Source: Apus apus
Lineage: Eukaryota > Chordata > Aves > Apodiformes > Apodidae
Length of the DNA: 64,000 nt
Assembly (NCBI RefSeq): GCF_020740795.1
Contig: NC_067287.1
Location: 33,969,501-34,033,500 of the forward strand
Direction: 5' to 3'
Below, in pieces: positions 27,635 through 37,700 of this stretch. The notes under the pieces were generated by a model that saw nothing but the letters and a program-made list of their open reading frames with translations, did not search any database and was not told the origin of the DNA. Each line of letters begins with the position of its first letter. Position 1 is the stretch's first letter. The position numbers and the translations under genes are program-made.

Positions 27635-27735
27635 CTACATTTGGGGAGTGCCCTCAAAATGTGGGGCAGCCAGAAGGGGAGTATTCCCCCCCAGCACCCC
27701 CCCCTTGGGGGTTTTGGGTGCAGGAGGGTTGTTAC

Positions 27736-27769
27736 GTGGTGAACAAAGATATCCTCCTGTGTGTCATTC
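27736..27769 (-). pseudogene. Y-box relic exon 3 (34 nt, RNP2 segment)
   Basis: The acceptor is ttcccccag and the donor gtaaca. The 34 nt encode the end of Arg, then NDTQEDIFVHH, compared with NDTKEDVFVHQ in Y-box proteins. The phase (one base, then eleven codons) and the length match the family's very short third exon. The RNP2 motif (V/I-FVH) is intact. Confidence 0.9.
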
Positions 27770-28023
27770 CTGGGGGAACCCAAAAAAAAAGAAGGGGGTG
27801 TTAAGGTTTTTTTCTGGACCCCCCAAAATTAGGGCATTTTGGGGGACACCCTAATGCCACATCCAGTACCCTACAAATTCCATCCCATGCAAACAAGGAA
27901 GCATCCTCCCAGGACCTTCCTCCCACCCCTTGAAGGGGACCCCAGAAACCCCAGGGGTGACCCCAAAACCTTCCAAAGCCCTGGGCCCCCCCAGTATTGT
28001 GTGTTCCCTGCTCCCCCTTTTAC

Positions 28024-28087
28024 CTGGTGGAGTAGCCATAGCCCTTGCAGATGCTGAACCATTTGATGGTGGCCAGCACCTGAGTGG
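28024..28087 (-). pseudogene. Y-box relic exon 2 (64 nt, start of cold-shock domain)
   Basis: The acceptor is ccctttccag and the donor gtaaaa. Exactly 64 nt translate as (A)TQVLATIKWFSICKGYGYST(R). It aligns without gaps to the Y-box segment [22 protein letters not shown]. KWF and the GYG of RNP1 are kept, but several residues normally invariant in Y-box proteins have changed (N to S after KWF, FIN to YST). No frameshift or stop. Confidence 0.87.
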
Positions 28088-28468
28088 CTGGAAAGGGGTG
28101 AGGGGATAAATTTTAGGGTGAAAGCCCCCAAATTTGGGTACAGCCTATCCCAAATTCTCGTCACTTTAAGCCTCCCCAGGGGACTTAACGCACAACAGGG
28201 GGAATCCCTAAGCCCCCCCTTAAGGACAAGGGATCCCCAAAAGTGGGGTGGGGATATCCCCAATGCCCTTGTCACGATTGGGGGAACGCCCCAATTCACC
28301 TCCCACCACAGCTAGGGACTCCCTAAACGAAGTGGGGGACACCCTGGATCCCCCATCCCACAAGGATTCTAACTGCCCAAACAGGGAGGAGCCTAAAGAG
28401 CTGTCAGTCAACAGCTGGGGGGCTCAGCTGTCCATCCACAGCCTCAGGTGGGTACCAGGGACCCCGAT

Positions 28469-28560
28469 TGTTAATCAAGAACCCCAAGGGGGTCCCAGAC
28501 CTCTTCCCCAAGACCCCTCTGCTGTCAACCAACAGCCCCAGGGGGATCCCAGACCTTCCC
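28469..28560. repeat. tandem pair of about 54-bp GC-rich units in Y-box relic intron 1
   Basis: Two units begin tgttaatc (28469) and tgtcaacc (28523). Both continue with an aaccccaagggggtcccagacct- or agccccagggggatcccagacct-like stretch in two short parts. A more diverged start (tgtcagtcaacagc) lies at 28402. This is a small minisatellite-like array and may explain the length of the first intron. Confidence 0.6.
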
Positions 28561-28660
28561 ACTGCCCTTCAGCAGACCCACGAGGGAAACCAGAGCCCCT
28601 CAGCTTCCGCACAACTCCCAACCACCATCCCCTGCCCTGGCAGAAGGGAAGGGGCCCCAC

Positions 28661-28892
28661 CGAGCACCTCCTTGGCTGCTGGCACCAGTGTCTCCTGAGT
28701 GGGGTGGAGCGACGGCCCCCGTGGCTCCTGAGGAGGTGGAGGCGATGGCGGGAGCAGCCCTGGAGGGGGCTGGGGGAGCGGGGTGTGGGTTCCTGAGGGA
28801 ACAGCCGGCGATCCTGAGGTGGGAGCAGCCCTGCGGGGTGCTGGGGGGCAGCCCGGGGGGTCTGCATGGCCGGACCCAGGATGGGGCTCCAT
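28661..28892 (-). pseudogene. Y-box relic exon 1 (N-terminal Pro/Ala-rich segment)
   Basis: This is an open frame from ATG (28890-28892, G at -3 and G at +4) for 77 codons plus one base. It begins MEPHPGSG, is rich in Pro, Ala, Ser and Gly, and ends with codons for AAKEVL plus G, before a GTGGGG donor at 28655-28660. The trailing G joins exon 2 CC to make Ala, giving VLA|TQVL. This reproduces the phase-1 junction and sequence of Y-box genes at that point. Low-complexity N-termini are usual in YBX2. The same frame stays open upstream to 29090, but the chosen ATG lies just downstream of the CCAAT and GC boxes. Confidence 0.68.
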
Positions 28893-28930
28893 CCCTGTGG
28901 GGGATGCCTTTGTGGGGAGGTGCCACCCAG

Positions 28931-28953
28931 GCCCCGCCCACTCATCCCATTGG
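28931..28953 (-). promoter_or_regulatory. CCAAT box followed by GC box, minus strand
   Basis: Read on the minus strand, CCAAT (28953-28949) is followed 9 bp later by GGGCGGGGC (28939-28931), a consensus Sp1-type site. Both lie 40-60 bp upstream of the proposed Y-box ATG. Order and spacing fit a TATA-less CpG-island promoter firing leftward. Y-box proteins were named for binding an inverted CCAAT element, so autoregulation is conceivable but untested. Confidence 0.55.
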
Positions 28954-28996
28954 TTCACCCGCGAGAGAGCCGCGAGGGGATTGGATGGGCAGTGGT

Positions 28997-29002
28997 CACG
29001 TG
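28997..29002. promoter_or_regulatory. E-box CACGTG
   Basis: A perfect palindromic CACGTG, the class bound by MYC/MAX, USF or TFE-type bHLH factors, lies about 105 bp upstream of the proposed Y-box ATG. The sequence alone does not show which factor, if any, uses it. Confidence 0.4.
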
Positions 29003-29069
29003 GTGGCCGCCTGCAGGCGAGCCAGGGCAGGGCAATGCTCACCAACGCCCAGCGCCGCCCTCTCGCCTC

Positions 29070-29087
29070 ATTTGCATAGATTTGCAT
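29070..29087. promoter_or_regulatory. two adjacent octamer motifs ATTTGCAT
   Basis: ATTTGCAT occurs at 29070-29077 and again at 29080-29087, 10 bp apart and in the same orientation. This is the consensus POU/Oct octamer. A third copy lies at 29165-29172. Three exact octamers within 103 bp of GC-rich DNA are unlikely by chance. Confidence 0.6.
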
Positions 29088-29164
29088 CATCTAGGCCGGG
29101 GGAAAGGGGGGTGGAGGGGGGTACAGGTTGGAGGCCTCGCTCTGTAATTAGTCTCATGGAGCTC

Positions 29165-29197
29165 ATTTGCATAGAGCGGCACGGTTGCCACGGCAAC
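29165..29197. promoter_or_regulatory. octamer plus RFX X-box palindrome
   Basis: An exact ATTTGCAT (29165-29172) is followed 11 bp later by GTTGCCACGGCAAC (29184-29197). The latter is a two-arm RFX X-box (GTTGCC/GGCAAC, 2-bp centre) differing at one central base from the ideal GTTGCCATGGCAAC. RFX factors, notably RFX2, drive ciliary and spermatogenic genes. This fits a germ-cell Y-box gene, but the functional link is inference. Confidence 0.65.
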
Positions 29198-29350
29198 GCG
29201 GCTCCCTCACGATGGTGGGAGCGGATCCTCCCCCCCGTGTCCCAGCCTGGTGCTCCCTCCAGATTCCATCAGGCTACATCGGCGCCGACGGCCGCGCCAG
29301 GAACGCGCCAGGGTCCCTTGTAACGGCGACGGGTTCGAACGCGTGGTACT

Positions 29351-32300
29351 TACTCATTCGTGCCAAGGGTGCCCAGCTCCTATCCACACACCGCTCCTTT
29401 CTACAAGTCCACTTTCAAAAGAACTGCTGCTTCTTTGTTTTGTGAGGGGGTTTTTTGAGGTAAAAAAAAGTCATTATTTTCTCTTCAAATCTCATTCACA
29501 GCAAACAAACACCACTGCTGATGGAACAGTAACCTTCTTTAATTCGCATAAATAATATTCTATCCATCGTGGATTCACATTTGCAGCTTACTTAATTATT
29601 ATGGTTTTCTCTACATGGATCTGCACGTTTTGACCTTAGCTCAAGGACCACTGATATATTATTATACCTAAGTATTGTATGAATGTAGTCCCACTTACTA
29701 AAACCTTCCAAATGAGCCTGTACAGCCAGAAAACTTTTCTAACTGTTTGGTTTTTTCTTTTCTTTGGTATCAGAATAGAAGGTGCACACAGGTGTTTCGA
29801 AACACTGATGATACAGAACTGAAACTGTAAAGATACTGATTTAAAATGGATTACTTTTCTTTAGTAGATTGTGCTCTTCATAATACCTTATGAAATTATT
29901 ATTTGACTGAAAAGAATAAGTATTAGGGAGTTTAAATAAATAAAGAGCCCTACTGCCCCAGGTCAAAACAAATCCTCAATAATATTAATGGCAAAGCTTC
30001 CTTTGACTTCACTGGTTTCAGAATTTCACCAACAAGTCAAAATTCAGACTCAGGGTCGAAATTCCATCAACCTTTTATAAAATCCAGACAATAAAACACA
30101 CGCTTGAAGCAAAAATAAGCCTTGTAATTCTTAAGAGTTGGTACACTCATTTTTGCAGCTTGAAGTAATAAAAAAGTCTGGTTCCTATTCATAAAAGATA
30201 TAAATCCCAATAAACTCTTATAGACTCACAAACAGAAAAACAGAAAACTTTATAGTGTTCCTGAAGTACAGAGGAGAAGGACATAAAATAATATACAAAA
30301 CCATGCCTACTGCAAACATCAAACCTAAGTGATCTATAAAATAACATACTCATTTAGATAGTAAGCCATGTTAATTTAAAAATATCAAATGATCTTTATA
30401 CAGTAAAAATGTCTTTGCTTTCCATAAAGAGAGTTAAGATAGCTTTGTAAAACTTTACGACAGGTAGGTAGGCATATTGCATAAATATGTGCACTGCTAC
30501 ATATATACAAGTCTTTAGGCAATGTACAGTCATGGAAACCAGAAAATGAATGTGTGGAGTTTAGAACAAGTAGACTATGAGCACCACAGTAAAATACCCA
30601 GTAGATTAAAATTTGCCACTTGAATTTTAAACAAATAACTGTCTCCAAAATACATTCAGATGGTCATAACTTATTGCCTTAATCTGGGAAAACTAACAGA
30701 ACCCTTAAGGTTGCAACATGATTGATTTTTGGTTGGTACAAATCAACGGAATTCTACCAATGTCAGAAGTTGTACCTTGATTTACACCAGCTGAAAGTCT
30801 GGCCAAATATACTTAAAACGGTGTTTTAAATGCAGCATAGAAAGTAAATATTATCATCACGCAAACCATGTGTTTTTAAAAAACTGTACCATTATAGAAG
30901 ATGAACTCAACAAATTACAGCCATGTTGCATATTGCATAACAAGCACATCATCATGTATAGTGACATATTAAAGAGAAATGGATGTCCCAATGGTCTTCT
31001 GAAACTTAATGTGAATATCATATAGAAAGGAGGATTTTCAAAAGTGTAAAAGCTTACTAACTGATAAAAAATTAACATTGCAAGTAAAGACTGCTTTACT
31101 TCATACTGATTTAATTGTTTGATTGCAGCGAGTGATAAAAAAAGTTCTGACTCAATAATGCTCTGTAGAAGGTGTTTCTTTTACCACTATTTATGGTTCC
31201 TACCTCTGCAACTACCCAGCGCTCGCTCCTGTAGAATCTGAAATCTGGTCATTTCTCCCCAGCAATTAAAAGCTTGTGTATCTTCTATTTTGTGAATGAA
31301 ACCAAATAAACAGTTTGATTATTTGCATGTATCGGTAGCAGTAAAAAAAAAAAAAAAATTAAAAAAATCAATATACTCACAGACAGCATAAGAGAGTTTG
31401 AATATTCCACACTGCCCATCACAGGGCAAGGCGATCGTGTTCCTTAGTGCCCGGAAGCTCCTCTAGACCATAAATGAGACCATTACTCTCTGGCTCACAT
31501 TACCTGAGAAAGGCTGTGTCCCCAGGAAGGTCATAGTCTGCACAGACTGCAACTTCTCAAGGGCTGAAAACAAGGTACTTCTCATCTCCATGGAACAGAT
31601 TAACTTTTCGAGCATTTTCCTGCAGAGCTGTTCTGGAATATCACTTAGCAACATCTATAACCTCATTAAGGTTTAGGTCTGAAGGTGTAATTCTTGCACT
31701 TCAGGGGCACCACTTTTACTGTTTATACTGGAATAACAGGGCAATAATTCTAAAAATTGGCAAACTGGCCAGGAACATGGACACACTAGACCTGTGTAAA
31801 TTTGAAAATTCAAGAGTAAATTAACTAGGTTTAACAAATTTGGCGGATTATTTAGCATTTGCAATAATTTTTACTTATAAATTATACTACTCAGTTACAG
31901 AATAAATATACACATTTAATGTAAAATACCAGATAAAACATGAAGAACTACCCTTATCTACCTTACTAAAAGTCACATGTCTAACAATAAAATAGAAACT
32001 CAAAATATTATTTTATTAGGTAATTTCATTTAGCATGTTAAATTTTGAACTTCACTTGTGATTAATTTTTATATTGGTTTTACTTTTACATATGAAGTGA
32101 CATATACAAGCAGTACTAGCATTAAAGGAAATACCATATTAGAAAATTATTACATTGGATGGTTATTAGTCTTTTATTGTAAGTAGTTTATACACTATTG
32201 AAAAGCAATTACAGTAGATAATAAATAATTTTATATGCAAGGTCTTAAAACTGTTTAACAACTTAAAATAGAAATATAAATAATTTAAATTGTACTAAAA

Positions 32301-34274
32301 GATAAAAATTCAAAGCTGTTGGAATATTTTATTGGAAAAAAATGTGGACTTCTAAGTTAATACGTTGGATTTTTCAATGAACGTTGTGACTGAAAATTTT
32401 AAATTGGTGATTTTTAATCTCCTGTCAGGTACAAATGTATGGATGTGCTAAGGTGAAATCAGCTGTCCTACATGTTTTTTTTTTTTCAAGTGTACAGCTA
32501 TATAATTAGATGGATTTTGCCTTTGAGAAGACATCAGAACCCAGGGGACTGTCTGCACTGAGTACAGCAGAGGATGGCAGAAAGGCAAAAGCCAGAGCAT
32601 GTCAGCTGAGGTGGGAGATGGAGCAGCCAGCACACGCCTCCCAGCTTCAAACAGAGATTCCTGTGCTTGGCACCTGCCTGTGACAGGAGGTAATGAGGAT
32701 GTACAGATTATGTAGGCATGCTGCTGAAATAAAGGAGGAGTATAGAGTCGCTCTTATGCGCTGTTTTTCAGGTACCAGATAAATGGGCATTCACCTGAAA
32801 TGACAACTAAAGAAAATGTACCTTCCTTGTGGCATTGCAGGGATAGATGCTCAGCAACACCCCGCTCTGTGCCACAGCCTCAGGCAGGGGATCCAAGCCA
32901 CTCTCCAGAACCAGGCTGATTACTGCTCCTGTGTCTCAACTTTTTCCTTATTCACATAGTTTAGCCCTTGGTAACTGCACAACATGGAAAACTTGCATCC
33001 CTTGAGTCGCTGACACCGTCATCATAGTGGCAAGATGTCATCTACTATAGTTTTAATATTGAATTATACTGAAGCTTGCAATATTGATACAGATAAGTTC
33101 TAATGCTATAGCTGCAGAAAATAATAACCAGGTATCTATGCTTTAGGATATAGTATTACTTTCAAACGGTAAATTTCTGTAGCTATTAATATGCAATGTA
33201 TATTAATAATATTCCAAAAAATTACTATTCTTTCAGTTGAACTGTATATAATTTTATTACACTATATAAAAAGAAGTGATTAATTGGAGAGCTAGCACCT
33301 ACCTTTTATTATGGCGGGCCTACCTCTAGCACTAACAGTCATGCTGCAAATCCTTAGCTTCACTCATGATGACACTTCATTTTACCTCAAAGAGGTGGCT
33401 CTATCTCAGAACCACTTCTGGTTTTATTCTGGGCCATCGCAGGTGTGGGTCTGATATATCTCATACTACAGCAAATGGGAAGATTTCTCTGGCTAAAGCT
33501 GAGTGAGGTTCAACACCAATAAAAAAGGCTGCAGAGGTAGGGAGAATTCTCTGAAATACAGTTAGAAATAATGGCAGTACATTAGTATTATCATGACTCT
33601 CTATTCTACGCTATTTTATTTCTTTCCCAAAACGCTCTGGGAAAGAGAGAGGTGAAGAGAGGTAAGAATCTGAATCAAACCCTGGTGGGTTCACCATGCA
33701 AAGCTCTTCCTGACCTCCCCATCATGCTCATGAGCTCTTGCTATCTTCATATGCTGCACAGGCAGCGAGGACCTCACTCTGACAGATCCCTCCCCCACCA
33801 GTGGATGTGTGCACTCAGGGAAAGCTGGCTTGATGGAACCAAGGCCTTGCCTATGCTCTACCCTTCTGCTAGAAGCAATATTCCCTTGAAGTCAAATTGA
33901 CCTTGATCTTTTCCTTCCCCACTGCCCTCTCCACTGCCCCCATCATTGCTGTTATTTTTGTTACATCATCTTTTTTGTCTTTTAGTAGAAAAGAGATAAG
34001 CTCCAGCAGTCAGCAGTTTGTGCACATACTACAAGTAGGCAAAATTTGTCACAGTGACATGAAACCACTAACACAAACAGATCTATTACCCTTTCTCTCT
34101 TGCTCTGTAAGACAGCTGCCCTCAAGGTATTAGCCTCTCAGCCTCCCTGATAAATCACTGATGTAGAGGAAACCTGATTATCCCAACATAGCAGGAGTGG
34201 GGGATGCTATTCGTCCGCAGAAGAACATGGAAGAACAACATCCACGAGGCTTATAATGAAAGATTTTTGATATA
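29351..34274. other. AT-rich intergenic stretch between Y-box relic and ZNF804A 3' end
   Basis: No gene, RNA gene or CR1 element recognised. The DNA is very AT-rich, especially 31860-32400 and 33040-33290, with many TAAT cores. A T-rich or A-rich run lies at 31342-31368. Base composition drops abruptly from the neighbouring CpG island. Confidence 0.55.
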
Positions 34275-34293
34275 CTTAAGTAGTTAACAAAAA

Positions 34294-34299
34294 TTTATT
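34294..34299 (-). terminator. AATAAA polyadenylation signal, probable ZNF804A
   Basis: A perfect AATAAA on the minus strand, about 450 nt after the ZNF804A stop codon. No transcript evidence is available. Confidence 0.45.
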
Positions 34300-34505
34300 G
34301 CAAGAGATAGTTTGTCACTAGATTTACAGTTTCAGAGAACATAGTACAAAACATAGTGCATCGGCTTTGTCTAAACATTAAATAGGTGCAAATACACAAA
34401 GATTAAAAATAAAAAAAAAAGGTGAATACTTTACAATGTAAGTTATAGAACTATAAATATATTTTATATACATTATACATATTTTCTAAGACATGATTTC
34501 ACTTA

Positions 34506-34528
34506 CATATATATATAGAGAGAGAGAG
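34506..34528. repeat. (AT)n(AG)n microsatellite in ZNF804A 3' UTR
   Basis: About six AT units are followed directly by about seven AG units. This is a compound dinucleotide repeat, likely variable in length between individuals. Confidence 0.85.
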
Positions 34529-34749
34529 TTCATATTAGTATCAGACTATTCAGTGCTTTAATTATAGTATAGGTCTGAACTTTACGTGAAGGTTTGCATC
34601 GTTATACTTACAGTAAATGTTTCCCAAGGAACGAGGAGTTTTAACCAGTTTATTTCACAGAACCGTTTTGGCAGAGCCAAGGGGACTGCGGAAATAGCAG
34701 GACCTTTTAGCTCAAGGCTCCTTCCACCAACATCCCCGAGGAGCCTGTC

Positions 34750-37700
34750 CTAAAAGAGGGGCTGCAGGGGGATGACAGCCGGATGTGGAGACAGCAGGGA
34801 CGGGAAGACAGCGTGAGGCAGAGGGGCCAAGGCCAGCTGGGTGGGGTGCAGGACCGAGGGCGGCAGCAGCGGCGGCAAATGTGGCGGGGCGACGAAAGCC
34901 GTGTGGCCCCCAGGACAAATCCTTGGTCCTACTGGTAGATGAGGTAAAGGTGCTCTGGAAAGAGCCGGGACCTGGGAGACGAACTGCTGGTGGGGCTGGA
35001 GAAACTTCAACGTGCTGGCGGCGGCGTGTTGCTGCAGGACAGTGTGGTGGATGGTGGTAATGGAGGTAGAAGAGAGCGGTGGCTGCAAGGGCAAGGGCTG
35101 CAGCGGGGAACTGGGGGGCTGGATCGCTGGGGAAGGGAAGGCGAACTTCACTTTGTTGGCCAGCATGTTTTGGGGCATGATCTGCTGATACGCCTCAGAT
35201 GGGAGATCTTTGAATTTTTCGTGGTTGTCTGGAGGGAATATCAACGTCTGATCTGGCAGGGTGAAGGGGGCTATTAACTGCTCGGTAGTTAAAAAGGTAT
35301 GGCTATTTACATGTGCTTCTTTGAACGGCAAGGGCGGTGGGCTGCTAAATATGCCTGGATGACACGGTACCCATTCACTGGTCACCTCATTTATTTTCTC
35401 ATGTGGTAGAGACTCAGCCAATTCGTAATGGCAAAGACTGGACCTAGGAGGAACTTGTTCCAAATGTCTGTTGGGGAGCGGAATTTTGTAACGAGCTTGA
35501 TTTTCACGACTGTTGACATTTTCTTTTTTCTTCTCATCCTGCAGAATATCCTGCACGCTGGCAGCTGCTGGAGCATTGTGCTCAGGAACAGAAGCAGCAG
35601 AACCTGTGATGACATCAGAAAACGTACTCGGAGTGCTCTCCATCGCTGTGCACCCTGTCAGTTTGTCCTTTTCCAGCACATGTGAACTATCAGTTTCTAG
35701 ACACGACTTGCTTTCTTCCAGCTGCATTGTTTCTTCTGTATCTTTTGCTTGATCAGCTTTAGGATCCACATTAGTTTCCTCTAGACTGTCTTGAGTCAAG
35801 AAGTCCATCAAAGTACTTGAAGTAGAACTTGCAGAATTTTCTTTGGAAGTTTTGGAGGTCTCACTTTTTGCATTCCTGTCAAGGAAAATGTGATGGATTC
35901 TAGTTTTCCTTCTCCTGTGTTTGCCTTTTGCCTTGTGATGTGTACCTAAAATATGTGCTTGCCTTAGATACTCGTCTGCTGATAACGTCTGACTGTATGA
36001 GCTTTCATCTGATGAAGAGGAGCAGGTATGTTGTCTCCGCTTGCGGTGGGATTTTTCAGGTTCCTCTGTCAGAAGGCTGTAAACTCTTTTTATGGACTGG
36101 TTTTGACTGGGGCTCTTCTTCTCACTGCTGTGTCCTAAACATTTATGCTCTGGACTACAGCTCAGCCTCCTGACTTTGCAGCTACAACATTTTTTAGAGT
36201 ACCTTAAGCTGTGCCTCCTGGAACTCAGAGCCAGCTGCTTCGCCTGCCTCCGAGAGCTTGCTTTGCTCTTTCTGTGCACTCGTTTACAACCACGGTGGCC
36301 ACTATTTTTTGTAGCCCAAGCATGACACCAGTCTCTGTCCCCATATGCATAATCTGACATAGAGATGGCTCTCTTTTGACCATTTTCAATGCCAAGTTGT
36401 TGATGTGACTGCTGTATCTCACCTGCAGCGAGCCAGATATTCCCTGCATCATGTCTGCCCCTCTCGGGATTATTTTGGAGGAGAGGATATTTATTTTCAT
36501 CTCCATAACTAACTTCTTTCTCACTCACTGGGGACATCTCCATTTCTGCCACTGATGTGTCTCCACAGTGATGATGATGAAAATGACAATGACATAATCT
36601 TCTTCTCCTTTTCCGTTTTCTACTTTTGTGAAGCCATTTTGCATGGCTTTTTTTGATCCAGACTTTGTTGTATTTCTCGTCTATCACAGTGTTTTGTCCT
36701 AAGGAATTTTTAGAAATGTGATACTTTTCCTCTTTTCTAATCCTGAATGACTCATCCAAGGGCACTTTATTTTGATTTTTTGCAAGATGATGATTTCTGA
36801 TGAGGGAAGCATCACTTATAAGGGGTGTCGTATAGTTGCACACATTTTTGTTCGTTTCTGTTTCATAATCATGACAATCTGAAGGAGGTTTATTTGTAAA
36901 ATCCAAGACTAAGGTAGAGTTGGATTCGGTTTTATGGTGCACGTGAGGTATGTTAGGCTGATGCTTGGGCTTTTCGTGGCTGTCGCTTGCTCTCGATGAT
37001 TTGAAATCAAAATACAGAGGATTACAGCTGTAAGAAATGGATGGGTCTGTCCTTGTGTAAATTAACATTTCTGATGGCCACTGAAGAACGTTTGATCCAT
37101 GTTTGCTAAGAACAGGAACAAAGGGCTCACAAGGTCTCTTGCGCACGTCCGGTTTGCTCTCTGGAGCTCCACTACCACCTTCGTCAGGTGGCAACGGAAC
37201 CAATGCATCTGCCCCCGGATTTTTTATTTCAGTTTCAGTTGTGGATGAATCACTGTTCCTGTCTTTATCATTCTCCTCCGCAACATCCTGCAGAGATAAA
37301 CAATCCTCCACGACTGCCTGTGTGAGAGCCTTGGTTGCCTGCAGCTCATAACTGCTGCAGTCCAGGGGCAGGACCTGAGCACCGTCTGCAACCATGGGCA
37401 GCGTCTGCTCTGGTAGGTCTGCTGTACTTACATCAATACCATAGCTCTCCATGTCCAAGGACACTGGTTGCTTTGAATGGGACACTGCAAGAGTTAATTC
37501 AGGACTCTCTAGAACCCCGGTGTCTTCACTGGCCAGCTCTTTTGACTCCTGAGCTTCAGAAGCTTCTGCTGGGTCAGTGCATTTTTCTACGAGTGGGTGA
37601 AAAGAGTTATGTTTCTCCTCAGGGCTCAGGACTATTTCTGCTGCTGCTGGAGACTGAAGGGTACAAGCTCCTGGAACAAACCTACTTTTTCTGCTCAATC

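Larger units (their letters stand above)
27383..28892 (-). pseudogene. Y-box (cold-shock domain) gene relic, YBX2/FRGY2-like, introns retained
   Basis: Read on the minus strand, five exon pieces are separated by introns of 573, 254, 101 and 99 nt, each starting GT and ending AG. They encode a proline/alanine-rich N-terminus ending in AAKEVL, then a cold-shock domain in pieces: TQVLATIKWF…GYGYST, NDTQEDIFVHH, TAIKRNN…SLGD…TVEFNMVEAKK and GPKATNMMGP. Y-box proteins bind mRNA and CCAAT-type DNA; YBX2 masks maternal and spermatid mRNA. The wordings VLATQV, TAIKRNN and ATN favour the YBX2 branch over YBX1/YBX3 (from memory). Internal exon lengths of 64, 34 and 90 nt fit my recollection of the family exactly. 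Lesions are a TAA at exon 4 codon 11 and a TAG in exon 5, plus many substitutions in the normally near-invariant domain. C-terminal basic/aromatic islands are not found. Probably a decayed unprocessed copy; a truncated product of about 120 residues is a less likely alternative. Confidence 0.82.
28580..29350. promoter_or_regulatory. CpG-rich island around Y-box relic exon 1
   Basis: CpG dinucleotides are frequent here (for example gcggcgatcc, cccgcgagagagccgcgagg and ggcgccgacggccgcg), while CpG is scarce in the flanking tens of kilobases. The island covers exon 1 of the Y-box relic and about 450 bp upstream, and it ends abruptly at about 29350. It holds the candidate promoter elements listed separately. 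CpG retention suggests the segment has been unmethylated in the germline until recently, or that it arrived recently. Confidence 0.75.
34275..34749 (-). other. ZNF804A 3' UTR (predicted)
   Basis: Minus-strand sequence follows the ZNF804A stop codon (34750-34752). An AATAAA signal on the minus strand lies at 34294-34299, predicting cleavage near 34275 and a UTR of about 475 nt. Another AATAAA at about 34648-34653 could give a shorter form of about 110 nt. The interval is AT-rich and contains an (AT)n(AG)n microsatellite at 34506-34528. UTR ends are inferred from signals only. Confidence 0.5.

Noticed and set aside
28248..28796. 182-codon open frame on the plus strand in the GC-rich block, with several other overlapping frames of 90-210 codons
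   Set aside because: Long open frames on many frames and both strands are expected in GC-rich, stop-poor DNA. The minus-strand Y-box exon model explains the block better, and the plus frame has no domain.
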